Origin: Termitomyces sp. T153 | Lineage: Eukaryota; Basidiomycota; Agaricomycetes; Agaricales; Lyophyllaceae | Assembly (NCBI GenBank): GCA_018296165.2 | Contig: JACKQL020000043.1 | Coordinates: 1 to 64,000 of the forward strand | Reading direction: 5' to 3' | Length of the DNA stretch: 64,000 nt | Part shown: piece after piece, positions 35,201-47,412 of the stretch | Position numbering within the stretch: the stretch's first letter is position 1 | Layout: every line of letters starts with the position of its first letter | The notes under the pieces: generated by a model | Seen by the model: the letters and a program-made list of their open reading frames with translations, nothing else | Told to the model about the DNA's origin: nothing | Databases searched by the model: none | Position numbers and translations under genes: made by a program

Positions 35201-37917
35201 TACGCACAGCTTGGCCAGACTCACGGGGATAGGTTGAACGACGTGCGCAGAGCGTTTATGTGTGCTGCGCGGGGTGCGGAAAGGAGATTGGACGCTTGGC
35301 AGTCGAAGTATTTGCGTGTAGAGGGAAAGAATAGTAATAATGGCATCAAGAAAGGGAAAGAGAAAGAGAAAGAGAAAGAGAAAGAGAAAGAGAAAGAGAA
35401 AGAGAAAGAGGGGAGCTTGGAGTGGAAGGGGTCGGAGGAGCCGGGATGGTGGAAGGCCGGGTGGCATGTTCTTCCTGGGAGTAGTGTAATTGTGGATGAG
35501 AAGGATTGGGGGAGTATTATTGCGTTTACGCTGAGGTCAGTTTTTCTTCCTCCATACCCTGTGTATCACTCGTGGGTCCGTGCTGATGTTCGGACTTCCC
35601 TCCAGCGCCGCTGATTATCAGCATGAGTTGAATCATATTTCTGTCACGAGGCAGCCTTCGAGCACGCAGCTGCACACTCAACACCAACCATCAATCCCCA
35701 TCCCCCCATCCTCCCATCCACAAGCCATACCCATGGACAACATACCCACACCTTCAACACACTCCAACCACTCCTTCTTCGCCGCTATGAAACTCTTCAG
35801 CCCCTCCTCTAACACAGCTCCCAACCCAGACCCAGACACGGATGACCCAAGTTTATGGACGGACCCAGAAGAGCTGTTCTCGGCCGTTGTTTCGAGGAAG
35901 GAACACCCGAAGGATTCGGCAGCGGGTTTGCTTGCGATTAGAGAGGTGTTGAGAGGGCAGAGGAGTCCTGCGCCTCTCCATGTCTCTGGCTCGGGTTCTG
36001 GAGCAGGTGCAGGTTGTGCATCATCGCCGAGCCCCGGGAAGGAAGGGTCGAAGTTTGGGAGTGTGGGGAGGGGACAAGGACAGTCGCAAATCCCGGCGAG
36101 CGCGTGGGCGAAACCGGATGTCGGAATCACTAAGGATGAAGCAGATGGGGTTGTAAGTCTCAATGGGGAGGGCTCAGAGGCGGGTACAGGGGCGGCGGAG
36201 AGGATGTTGCAGAGTTTCGAGTGTGAGTCTGGGAGTGCATGTGGGAATGGGAATGGGAAGATGTCGAGGCCTGTGTCGAGAGCTGAAATGAGGGAGTCAG
36301 TAGTGCTAGAAGAAGTGTCTGGATCTGTATCTGGCGAGAAGGGATTGGAGTCTGGGGTTGAGGATGGGAATTCTGTCAAGAGCGATATGACTGTCGGCAA
36401 GGGAGGTATGAGGAAGAGTCAGGAAATTGAAGAGGAGGACGTTGCTCCATCCCCACCACCAAAGGATGAAAGGCATATTCCTCAGCAGGAGAGGAAGCGG
36501 GATGTATTCAATGTGGGGACTACATCATCTTTCGCGGGTACGCTCACGAATAGCTTGACCAACGCTGTGCGATTCATGTTCAACGGCACTTCGGGTGTCA
36601 ACGATAACGTCAATGCTGAAAGCAATCCCGCTTCCACCCGTTCAGCGTCCCCATTCTCCCACCACGGTCTTCTCTCACTCTCTCTTGAAGGCGCGACGGG
36701 GATTGATGACCGTCCGCACATCAAGTTCGATTGGACCGTCGGGAAGAAACTCAAATTCAGTTGTACTGTTTATTATGCGAAGCAGTTTGCGTGCTTGAGA
36801 AGGAGGTGTGGAGTGGATGATGGTATGTTCGTGAGGAGTTTGAGGAGGAGCATTAATTGGGAGGCGGATGGGGGAAAGAGCAGGAGCGATTTTTGGAAGT
36901 CGGAGGATGGGAAGTTTGTTATTAAGACGCTGGTGGATGCGTGGAATGTTGCAGATTTGTAAGTTGGTCGTCATTGATTTTTCATTCCTGTAATTTTGGT
37001 TGTGGAGCTGAACTGAGATATAGACAAGTCCTGATTGATCTGGCGCCCTCGTATTTCCGGTATATGGATGCTACTGCGAGCAAGGCGACTGTGCTGGCAA
37101 AGATGATGGGGTTCTATACGATCGAAATTCGGAATCTCGAAACGGGCAACATTCAATCCAAGGCAGATCTTTTGGTTCTGGAGAACCTGTTCTATCATCA
37201 AACTGTCTCTAAGACGTTTGACCTCAAGGGCATCCAGGGTCGCAAAGTCAAGGCCTCCAATGGCTCCAAAGTGGCACAGAAGTCGAAGACTCTTTTCGAT
37301 GGAGAGTGGATTGAGGGTATGTTATGATGATAGAATCATTAATCAGTCTGACAATGGGCTTTTGATCAGGCCAGCAAAGGGCATTGATACTGGTCCGTCC
37401 ACACTCTAAACAGGTTTTGCGCGCTGCGATCAAAAGCGATGCCGATTTTCTTGCTAAGAGCAATATCATGGACTACTCGTCGGTATCAACAGCTATTTTC
37501 ACATCCGATTTATCCATTGACGTCCTTTGTAGACTTTTGGTGGGCATAGACGAGGAACACAAGCAGATTGTTTGTGGGCTGGTGGATACCATTGGTACGC
37601 CTTTCCTATCGATGCCGAATAACATGATTTACATGTTTACTTTAAGGGAGCTATACATTTGCTAAAACTTTAGAGTACAAGGCAAAGCATGGACTCAAAT
37701 CTGATAAGGAGATCACGGTTATACCGCCTGCGGAATATCAGGAACGTTTTGTCGGAGCGCTCGAGAGCTACTTCTTGGCATGCCCAGGTGTGTGATATCT
37801 TGTGTGGTTCGACACCCTTTCTGTGTCCTGATGTTTCGCACGGCAGACAAGTGGTCGAATCCCACGGACGAGAACAAGGTTATCAGCGATACAGACCTTC
37901 TCCCGAGCGTTTTATAA
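32236..37917 (+). CDS. Fab1/PIKfyve-type phosphatidylinositol-3-phosphate 5-kinase lacking FYVE
   Basis: Lipid kinase of the PIPK superfamily (Fab1 makes PI(3,5)P2 on endosome and vacuole membranes). Exons 32236-32806, 32862-34098, 34164-34557, 34655-35535, 35606-36958, 37024-37316, 37370-37478, 37533-37594, 37674-37787 and 37847-37917. Total 5085 nt, 1694 residues, all phases consistent. Residues about 190-230 (FRVLRLSIYIHLSLILEQHF) match the end of Fab1's chaperonin-like domain. Residues 425-735 match the Cys-rich region (QCEVGGCKYLMGQHEVRFVH, then LSFGKFIELLIYAP). The kinase domain is about 1340-1690, with the ATP-binding Lys in GKFVIKTL (about 1464), APSYFRYM, GEWIEG, KSNIMDYSLLVG (catalytic Asp, about 1610) and DTIEY. 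Exon 4 encodes a 20-residue Lys-Glu run. No FYVE finger is visible. The start is uncertain: an upstream exon may precede 32236. One donor (37479) is GTCGGT, chosen because it restores MDYSLLVG. Confidence 0.88.
35355..35410 (+). repeat. (GAGAAA)n microsatellite in kinase exon 4
   Basis: Hexanucleotide repeat in the coding sequence, translated as alternating Lys-Glu. Being a multiple of three, length changes keep the reading frame. Confidence 0.9.
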
Positions 37918-38472
37918 CTGATGGACTCATGGAATATACTTATCAATATTTATTGGTGTAATTTATTCGGACTGCTTTTGGTGAACTGTAATCCCCGAAT
38001 TGGAGTTTTTCAATGCTAGTGGACAAGTGTAACTCTAGGAACAGTTTATCGACACGGGCTTACTTATTCTTTTATGCTTCAAGGTTACACAAAAATAGGC
38101 ACAAACGGGTGAGGCTAACACAATAGTAGCATGGATCATACCGAGTCTTCGGGTATTGATCAGTTTGCAACCTTGAATTCGGTGCAATCATCGCCTACGT
38201 CCATGAAATATAATCGATGCATGATCCATCACCGACACTCTTGACACTCGGAAATTTCTACAAAGGCGTTTGGGTAATAGCTCAATTTATTTCGGACTAT
38301 CGTAATACTCCGGGAAATTAACGTTTAGATGGGAAGACAGAGATGCTCTGCGAACCAGTGGCCATATTGTGCTAATTCAAACATTGTAGAAACACGTCGC
38401 AACTCAATCGGATAGCGAACCCTTTAACCTAGAAAAAATCAACAACAACGCCAACAATGATAGAAAAAAAGC
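37918..38472. other. intergenic, nothing recognised
   Basis: Sequence between the kinase stop and the tRNA gene. No ORF or RNA structure that I can support. Confidence 0.4.
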
Positions 38473-38559
38473 TCTTTGCCTGGGAGTCGAACCCAGCTTT
38501 CGCGCGTCAAGACCATATCAAATGACAGGCGCGTGTACTAACCGATATACTAGCAAAGA
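38473..38559 (-). tRNA. tRNA-Asp(GTC) with intron
   Basis: Minus-strand cloverleaf. The acceptor stem TCTTTGC/GCAAAGA pairs over all 7 bp. The D stem is GTAT/GTAC, the anticodon stem CGCGC/GCGCG with loop CTGTCA-C (anticodon GTC), and the T arm CTGGG TTCGACT CCCAG. An intron of about 16 nt (TTTGATATGGTCTTGA) sits one base 3' of the anticodon, the standard nuclear tRNA intron position. A run of seven T follows shortly downstream on the minus strand, the RNA polymerase III terminator. Confidence 0.93.
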
Positions 38560-39025
38560 CATTTCACAAAGCTGTCGTTGCCGCTGTTGAGGTTGATGCT
38601 TACAACTCTTCCTCTTTATGTGGAGAGCCTCCGTCTTGAAAAGTTCGAGGCTCTCCAATCCTGCTCGGGGTTTGCAAGCATATAGCACAGCGGTGAAAAT
38701 CTGTTACAGGACTTGATAGCGGCGTGTAGCGTGCAACTGCTACACCAGAGACAAACAAAGAGTATGTTCTGCCAAATGGCTGTAAGGACAGATTAGAACG
38801 ATATTACCGACGCGGTCCGTACGCGAACCAGGGCCCATACTAATACATACAATATCAGTCGCGCACCAGGCAATGGCATGTTGCAGAACATCATCAGTCC
38901 GACGACATCATTATCGCGACTACAATACAGAAGCATACACACCACCATGATCAATTAATAAACTGCCCTTTATGTACGGCACGGCAAATCTCTATGGGCT
39001 GTCTTCATCTACGACAACACACGGC
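38560..39025. other. intergenic, nothing recognised
   Basis: Between the tRNA gene and the stop of the minus-strand bromodomain gene; no supported feature. Confidence 0.4.
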
Positions 39026-41694
39026 CTAGGCCGAGCTACTAAGCGTGGGGACGAAATGACGGATATGTTCAGGCACTAAATCTTTAGGCAAACGCGCTAT
39101 TGTGTCCAAAGGTGCACGCTTCGCCAATGCGAGTAGATTGAGACGAAGGTTTCGCAAAACTGGATCCTCGCTCGTGGCCTCGGTTACCTGATCCTCCACC
39201 CTAGTCTCGAGACAACCTTTGTCATCTAATGACGACACGTGAGTAGATACTGAAGTCAAAGACGCCGTACTTCCTGCTTTGATCTTCTTGTCAAAGTCGA
39301 TAATCACTCCGGCCACATATTCCATGACCTCCCGAAGCTCCTCTGGGCCTTCAAGCTCATAGTCAACATGCTCGCCATTTAGGTTCTTCGACGAGGCATC
39401 GACATCCATCCACGTCTTCTCTGGCTCCTCTGTCTCGTGCTGTTCAACATCTTCCTTTCGATCCCACTTTTCGGCTTCCTTCTTGCGCACTTTCCGTTTT
39501 TCCCTGAAAAATTTCCCAGCCCACTCTTCTTCGCTTTGAAACAGTTCCTCCGGTGTTTTGATTAATGCTCCCATGTCGATCTTGTGCGTTTCAATTTGCA
39601 TGAGAAGAACGAGAGCAGCAGCAGCCACTGGGTAGAGCTGTAGAGAGTTCCTAACATGCTCGAAGAGGGATGTGGAAGATTGGTCATTGGGATGCTGGTG
39701 GCTTGATGCAGACTTTTGTCTCGCGAGCTCGATAGCGGTTTCACGGAGTAACGAATGCCGACCTTCCGTCAAAGGATCTATGATCTCTTGCTCTACCCAG
39801 GCCGCTACAGACATTCCCAAAGCTGGGCAAGGCACAATACTCTGTTACAGAAGTTGAATCAAACACTAGGTTAATTTATTTTGAACTCACTTACTTCTGG
39901 GGTTGACACGAACTCCGCCAGGCTCCGAACGTAGGCCAAACCATCCACACTACCGTATACAACATCACGGATATACTCCTCCGCAGCAGAAGCTCTCTGC
40001 GCACTCCAATAATTATTCGCGAGAGATACAGGAATGTCCTTCTTGGGCTCTAGCAGGTTTGTCGGTGTGGCTTGGCAGTCAAGAGTATCGCGAAGAACTT
40101 GGATGATCTTCTCTTCTTCCTCTCCCTCTCTACCTGCGATTCGGCGCTGACGTATTTCCGCCTCGAGTGCCCCCACGAGGGCCGCATATGAACCGTAGTC
40201 AGTGGCCTGGATCTCTCGAGGCGTCTGCCACGGAGGTGCCTCTTGCGCCTCAGCTTCATCCATGTCTTTCTGTTTGCTCCGTGTAGGATTCCGAATGATC
40301 ATCCAGTGGCGTCGCTTGGTCGAAGATGTATCTGTCAGAGAAAAATGAGGCGGCGGACGTTCGAAGTGTAGGTTGACGGATGGATAGTAAGGAAGCGGGG
40401 CGCGAGGGGTATTTGATTGGGATTGGGATGATGAAGGGTCATATTGAGGAGGCGTAGAAAATAATGGAGGATGGAGTTGTGTGAGATGAGGACGAGTTTC
40501 TGGTTCTGGCGCAAGGGCAGAAAGGACCGAGAATGGATCTTCCACTGAAAGACGTCAAATGGTGTGATGACTCATGAAAGTGAACGTACTTTCTGGATAG
40601 TCCAAACTCCCATCGGCATGGAGTGGCGGTCCTTCCTTCTCAAATCGAAGTCTCTCTTTCTTCGTCTTGTAACGTTTACCTGTAAAATATTTTTGAGCAT
40701 TGATAAGAAGACAACAACAGGCCTTTACCCTTCAACTTGAGCGCCAGCAAGGTTTGTGCCCAATCTGAATCTGGAGGAAACGCGCCTAAACCATCTCTTG
40801 AGCCGGGAAGCCTTCCTTCACCATCGACGCTCTCAGCGACTTTGTTTGACGGTGCCTGCGTAGTCTTTTTATATGGTCCACGTACGCCTCTGCGACCAGT
40901 CAGAGGTGGAGCTTGTGAAGAAACAGAGGGAGAACGCCGCGCGGGTACTGCGTCGTCAACTTCCATAGGCGTCCCTATATTGTAATCTTCATCGTCATCG
41001 ATGACAACCGGGGTCGCTTCATCGTCCTTCTCTATTTCGATGTTCCAGTCCGTTTCGTATTGAATGACAGTTGCTGCTGCCTTGGCGATATGATCCAACC
41101 CCCACGCTTCAATTCGTTCAGCTTCAGTGTAGTATATGGATCCAGGAGGGTTAAAAGCTTTGGCATTTGAAGCAACTAGTCTCAAGTCGGCCTGCAGTGG
41201 AAGTCAGTATCACAAGGCTCTGATTGATTGGCAACTCATTGTCTACGCACCGCAAAGTCTTCAAGAGACCGATATTTCCCTCTGTCAACTTTCAAAGACA
41301 TAGTACCAAGATCCATTGGTCGTTTCACGATATCTGTGTATCCTGGAACTTGTAATGCATCGACTGGCTGCAAGAAGAATGCATAGTCGTCCTTTCTGCA
41401 TGTCATCATCAGTCAATTTACCCAACCACGGAAAGAAAAAGCGGACTACTTCTTTATTTGTGCAATCAGCTTCGCCAGGACTTCCTTCAGTGGCTTCAAT
41501 TTCACTGGCCGAGGGGCCTTCTTCTCTTCTTCCTGTACTGCATAGGACCCTGATTTTTTCCCGACTTTGATCGGTTTACCACCCTTGAGAGCTGGGAGTA
41601 CAAGAGTCAGCCCAGAAGATTTCGAAGGTCCTGCCCGCGCAGAACTGCTCAATGGCGTAGATGGAAGATGAGCAAAAGATTCAGAAAAATCCAT
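39026..41694 (-). CDS. BRD7/BRD9-like bromodomain protein
   Basis: Probably a chromatin reader that binds acetyl-lysine in a remodelling complex. Model: complement(39026..39841, 39895..40544, 40590..40679, 40729..41191, 41251..41395, 41450..41694). Total 2409 nt, 802 residues, all GT-AG, no stops. It starts at the ATG at 41694 (MDFSESFAHLPST). The bromodomain is about residues 65-160, with DDYAFFLQPVDALQVPGYTD, then IVKRPMDLGTM and the acetyl-lysine-binding Asn region in SNAKAFNPPGSIYY. Then come an acidic patch (VVIDDDEDY), a basic RGPYKKTTQ segment, and a conserved-looking C-terminal half containing SLANNYWSAQRASAAEEYIR and charged helices. A single bromodomain followed by a long helical C-terminus fits the BRD7/BRD9 group better than BET proteins, which have two. 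Divergent from the homeobox gene at 43170. Confidence 0.85.
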
Positions 41695-43169
41695 TTCACC
41701 CGTGGCAAGAACGTCGGAGGTAAGCCGTCGGAGTTATGTAACCAGACCACCTGTGCGCGCTCAAACGTGTTCTCAACCTTCTATTCTACTTCGTTAATGC
41801 AATATGTACATCAAATTGCATTGAGAAAAAGCCGAAAAGCCGCACAGTTTTATTCTGATATCGGCCATCTCACCGTTCCAAGCTTGGCTCGGGACTTGGA
41901 TGCAACCATGGCGAGGTCCTTGAATTTGTCCTGGCAGGATATGATCATGACAGGCGCCGCATCACAATATCTGTGGTTAGCTACCGCTCTCTTCCCATGA
42001 TGATTCATCTACACTATCAGAAGCATATGATTTTCAAGAGCCCTGACAGGATCCTTTAACTCGAAGCTCTCGGACTCACATGTGTCAAAATTTACAGGTG
42101 TGAAACGTATCGAAGCACACCAGCACCGGCGGCTGATAGCCTATTCGGTGCCATTGCGTTATTCTTCTCAATCACTCTGATGTGCTCTCAAATTTTCACC
42201 TCAGTTTTCTCAGAGACTGCTGGGAAACGACTTCTCACTGTCGCTGCTATCTTTGACTTGGCAACAATATATTGACAGATATAAATTACTGTGAACGAAG
42301 ATAACATATGGCGCGCGTGCCGAGTTGACATACCGTCCCACCAATAGTACTGGACCCGTTCAGTACTGGGTACTCCTTGTACGTCATATCTCGTTTCAGC
42401 GAAATAATCAACGGTCATTGAACGTCACGGTCAATAACAGCATAACTACGTTTCGACATTTATTCGTTGGTATGGATGTTACCTGAATTGGTAAGAAAAA
42501 ATTTCATATATTGATGACATAGTACTGACCAATTATATGTAATGTTATCTCGAGTCGCCTGGGCCGTCACGATTTCAAAACGTCATAATTTCCTGAACAA
42601 ACATACTACGTTGTAAAGATCCACCGATCCGAACAGTAAATTACTGCTTCGGACCTACCGATCAATCGATCACATCAAAACCGTGTTACAGAGGAGAGGG
42701 GTGACAGATGTAATTGTTCGTTGCTACCCAGTCACGACAGTGGTGAGTTCTGAAACTGTCCTCCTTTCGACAATTGAGTCCAGACACCATGATGGCGGTG
42801 TTGCTTGCAATTACCCAGACTACTGCGTTGCTTTTTAAAACCTGTGCATATGATCATTCTCATGTTAATGCTAGAGATAAAACGGAAAGAAAGTAAACCC
42901 ATTATCAGTGAGGGGACACACTGAGGGAAGTTGCCGGACCATCTCACCCGATAGATCCCCCGATACATGCTATGGACTGGTTGCAAAAGAAATAATTTGG
43001 TTGTTTTGTCGACAATTACTATCCTCCGCGTATGATTTTTAAGCCGCTGGTGCATTTACCCTGGCTTTGTTTCTTCTCACAACCACGATCTTGCCTCTCG
43101 TGTTGAACCCTCAATGCACTGAGGCAACGATAAGGTCTCTTCACCTTTTCTCACTACGCCTCTGGCTCC
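41695..43169. promoter_or_regulatory. shared upstream region between divergent bromodomain and homeobox genes
   Basis: 1.5 kb with normal CpG content and no supported gene. It separates two divergently transcribed chromatin or transcription genes and presumably holds both promoters. Confidence 0.4.
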
Positions 43170-44737
43170 ATGTCTCAACATCGTTCTACAACCCCAACAC
43201 CTGATACTTTCTCTACTAATTTCAATCCGTCTTCCGACTCGACGACCTCACGAATTCCTCCAAACGCACACCTTTTTGAAACGACTATCGCAGAAGGTGA
43301 TCAGCCACAATTTTCGCATTCTACCCAAGTCTATCACTTACCGGTTTTGAGTCAATCGACCCCCTCGGGCTCCACACATCGCCGGATGACACGACGATTG
43401 CAAAGGAAGCAGGATTCATCCGGACCTGCTGCACAATCCAGCACCTCTAACTCTCAGAAGGACGCGGCAGGCACCAGCAAAGGAGATGAACCGCTTCAAC
43501 CTGCCGCACCTCTTCCAAAGAAAAAACGTACGCGAACTCTCACTACACCTCATCAAGCAGCCGTCCTACACGCACTGCTGGCTAAGGTATATATCTTTTT
43601 TGCTGTGACGTCCTGTCATAATACCCTGATTGATATACTTAACCGCAGTCGCGTTTCCCCAATACGGCCGTGAGAGAAGAGGTCGGGCGATCTATCGGGC
43701 TTAGTGCTCGCAAAGTACAGGTTCGACGTCGGCTGATCCCACTTTTGACCACTGCTCACTCCTACTTCATTTTTTTAGGTTTGGTTTCAGGTATTGTTAT
43801 TCTTGGGTAAATCTCCACGAGGAATAATTAAATCTGGTTTTGATTACAGAATCAACGCCAGAAACAAAGACACAGTCAGAGTGACATGTCGCACAACAAA
43901 CCTCTTCAGATTGGTGTACTCTCAAGTGGCTCTGAAATCTCCACACTAGGGTCGTTCCCACTTGCCTCAGAACCGAGCTCAACCACTACTCAGATGGGGC
44001 GCTTAGTGACGCGCGAGTACTACTCTCTCAACCCTTCCTCTGATTGGGACAAATCTTCCTCGGAATTGTCTGGCCCAGGAATGCCTGGCCCAGAACCGTC
44101 ATCTGACTTGACATATCGTGGACCCATCCCATCTCGGCCAAGTACAGCCCATGAGGGGTTCATGCGATACAATGATCTCCGAGATCAATCTAGGAGATCA
44201 CCAAGCCCTGTGCGCTTGTATACACCATCATCAGCTTCGCATACTGCGATTCTCGAAAGGCCATACGAGCTTGATCGTAGTGATCCTTCGCGTACACTTC
44301 CACCTCTCATATTCCTCTCTGCACCTCCCCGCTCGAATTTTTCTGTGCCTGGCTCCTATTCTGAACCCTTTGACCCAGCCTATACAGGGAGGCCGTCTTT
44401 ATCTCCTCTTTTTGCTCGCCAGCCCCCAGAAACGGCGAGACCGGTTACTTGGCCTCCTTACATAGTTCAGCCGCAACCCCAAGTGCCCACCTTTTCGTTT
44501 GACTCAACACCGGGACTGTCTCGCTCACCGTCATATGGGTCGACCAGCAGGAGTCTCACGCCTTCTGTGCCTGCCACAGGGCGACCGTCCGCAACTGCTG
44601 TGATCACGAATGAGAATGTCCAGCCCGTTGAAGTCAGGCCGCTGAAGCGTCCCGGACGTTACGACCCTATTCGTGGTACATTCATTTATTCATCGCCGCC
44701 AGATGACGACCATCAGGCGACAAGGATAAAAATGTGA
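43170..44737 (+). CDS. homeodomain transcription factor
   Basis: DNA-binding regulator. Exons 43170-43586, 43649-43720, 43779-43790 and 43850-44737 give 1389 nt, 462 residues, starting at MSQHRSTTPTPD. The homeodomain (residues about 117-175) is built from all four exons: KKKRTRTLTTPHQAAVL, then SRFPNTAVREEVGRSIGLSA, then helix 3 KVQVWFQNQRQKQR. It contains the invariant W and F of WFxN and the Asn that contacts adenine. Exon 3 is only 12 nt and encodes VWFQ, the core of the recognition helix. The flanks are Ser/Thr/Pro-rich and disordered. It ends with a basic stretch (KRPGRYDPIRG). It may belong with basidiomycete developmental homeodomain factors, but I cannot assign orthology; no mating-type partner gene is adjacent. 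Confidence 0.87.
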
Positions 44738-45634
44738 AGGACGAGTCAATACAGCTGTCCGAACATCCATCTCCACACAATATCCCTCACGAAACTTACT
44801 ACGCCCGTCATATCAAAGATGATTTCGAAAGCTCCTTATTCCCCCTTTCGAGCCGCTCTCCTTTTTTAATTCATGTCTGCCTACGACCTGTATATTCTTA
44901 ATTAACATTGTAGAGATCACATCGAAACTGTAATTACCTATCATTATTCCCTGTGATCTCCTTGTATTCTTCTCTCTTTATGCCGCCGACGTCCCTTTAG
45001 ATACCTATTTACACATCCTATAATACATCCAGATTGGGTAAACAGTAGAATCCAAAATACATATCACGAAATGTACTTTTTAAACTCTCCGTGGGAAGCC
45101 TCGCCCTCTTTCTCAGCTTTCCATTACTCACATGAGGTATCTGTTTTAGACTTCCAGATATCGTTTCTCGGCCATTGAATTTTGCTGTACAAGGTTCGTC
45201 CACATATTCCATATGATTAGTTTTTGAGCATAATTTTACGATGAGAAAGATCGTCAGGGATCGGATGGGACGAGGTATCTCATGTAGCGTGGCGGCACTC
45301 CCGCCAATTGTTGATCTTGTAGGTGGCAAATGAGTGTCGACATGAGCGCGGGAGAAAGGGTAGGATATCACTAAATGTCTCATGGGTATACCGCAGACGA
45401 ACTTGTGGCCATCGTCTGAGAACTGATGATCGCTCACGCTCGTCCCGTAGATACACGAGTCTCCAATGTTTCGGGGCGAAGACAATTATATAGGCTCAGT
45501 GTAATGTAAGTAATTACTAGGTCTTAATTTATCAGATGAAATTTCATGGCAGACAGTTGTACTTTGTGGCGGAAAAATGTCTAACTCGAGGCCATGCTCT
45601 ATTCATTGTGTAGCGAGGCCGGAGTCTGATAAGA
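44738..45634. other. 3' intergenic between convergent genes
   Basis: Lies between the stops of the homeobox gene (+) and the RING gene (-). No supported coding feature; open frames here lack family resemblance. Confidence 0.4.
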
Positions 45635-47412
45635 TTATGGGTCCGAGTGGTCGGAGAAGAGAACTTCATGGTGGTGTTTAGGTTTCGTACCTGAACCACC
45701 AAGCTGACTGTCGGATCCGCGCTTCAAATGGGTTTGTACGGCTTGAACAAGAAAGCGATAGCCAGGCCTTATCAAAGGCGAACAACCCGCAGGTATATAG
45801 CTTTGGGCACTCGACTGCGCCACTGGGCCCGTTACGGTTGCAGGCGATCTGACCTCGAAATGGGTTCCTTCAGCAAGGTCTATATGGGTATTCACTGTTT
45901 CGTGTGCAGACTGTTCTCGCGTCTTTCTTTTTACAGACTTTTCCAGCCTTCGAGACGTGTCGCAACCATCACTAGCTAGGTCAGAGCATGAAACTTAGGC
46001 AGTGTTGAAAAGTAGACGTAGTCTTACAATATGTCCGAGCATGTTCCGCTTTAGCAATCTGTTCACTTCCCTTCCTATCGGGTTGATTTCGGCCTGAACG
46101 GTTTATTCTTCGATTGATTGAGGAACCTGGGGTCGGCTGGATATCATTCGTCGAATAGGAGTAGCGTCTGCCTGATGGGGAATATGAAACTGATCTATCC
46201 CTACTAGTTCCATCGTTGCGAGAAGGTGGTCGGGAACGAGAACGGGAATGGTGGACGGAACGCCATCTCCGACTAGGTTGTGCCTGCGGAGGTTCTTCAT
46301 TTACCGTATCATACTGTGATACTGTGAGTGGGGAATTGCAGCGATAACAGCCTAGGACACCTACTTGTACGACACTATCATAAACGAAGAGATCACGGTA
46401 GGGAGACCTTACGAAAGAATAGACCTCTGGATACAATGAATCATCTGTCAATTGTGAAGATAATTGAAACAACTGACCATGTGCAAAGTGTTCAGCATTC
46501 ACGTAACGTCCACCCTCAACGTATGGTACATCCAAATCGAGAAATTCGGCGAGCAATTTCACAGCAGATTCAGATCGGATATCAATAGATTTCATCAGTG
46601 ATATGGCAAACGTAGTCAGAAACTGTGGATTGATGAAAAGAAGCCTTTCGAAATGATATACCCGGCTGACCTCAACATCTATGTTATCCCACACTTGTAG
46701 CTCACGGCGCAGAAATATTGTTGTCCGTTTGATAAGATCCTTTGATGCGGCAAACTGGGCTGGTGTAGGATATGGGCGATATCGCGTGTACGCGTTTGAT
46801 GCTACATGCTGTTGTTGGTCATCTTATGAGAAACCTTCAAAGTGGAAAACAGGATGAGAAGGACAGTAGCTCACTTTTGCATAGAGATTGTGATGGTATA
46901 TCCATCTTCTCTTCTCAATAGATTGTGTGAGCCTGTCGCTCGCCTCCCTCTCCTCCCATAACCTTCGATCACGCTCCCTTTCCCTGGCCGTACGTGGTCG
47001 TTGACGGAATTCAATATTACGTTCGGGGACGGGTGAGCTCCGCAAAGGAGGTAAATGATGCTTGCTGAAATCGTGTTTAGAACGAATATTGTGAAGAAGA
47101 TGGTCCCCAAGAGATTGGAAACATAATGGACATCGCCGCGATTGCTCTGAAGAACTCTCCGGTCACCTCACATATAACCGTGCTGAGAACTCACTCACCT
47201 GTCCACATAGTGATACATTCGAAACAGAATTCATGAAAACATGTCGGAATCACGGTACGATCCACAATGTCTTGTAAACATATACTGCATTGAAATTCGG
47301 GGTGCTCAGCGTCTGTGTCATCGACTTCTAATGGTATTTTTGGAGTAGCGGGAGGTGAAGATGTCTCAAGCTTGATAAACTTCAAAGACGGGCTCCGAGC
47401 TTTCCTAATCAT
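45635..47412 (-). CDS. Topors-like RING-finger E3 ubiquitin ligase
   Basis: Model: complement(45635..45975, 46028..46313, 46365..46808, 46875..47146, 47199..47412). Total 1557 nt, 518 residues, consistent phases. The RING finger is C3HC4 at residues 42-80: C42-X2-C45-X12-C58-X-H60-X2-C63-X2-C66-X10-C77-X2-C80, with its last Cys pair on exon 2. It is followed by a basic segment (ERERDRRLWEEREASDRL), then a conserved middle region (TTIFLRRELQVWDNIDVEV to FVRSPYRDLFVYDSVVQY). The order RING, RRELQ and SPYxxxxYDxxVQY is that of Topors-type ligases. An Arg/Ser-rich tail (HHSRSRSRPPSRN) follows, as in Topors. The frame is open upstream of the chosen ATG to a possible acceptor near 47440, so a short 5' exon could add residues. 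Nuclear ubiquitin (or SUMO) ligase activity is inferred from the family. Confidence 0.82.
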
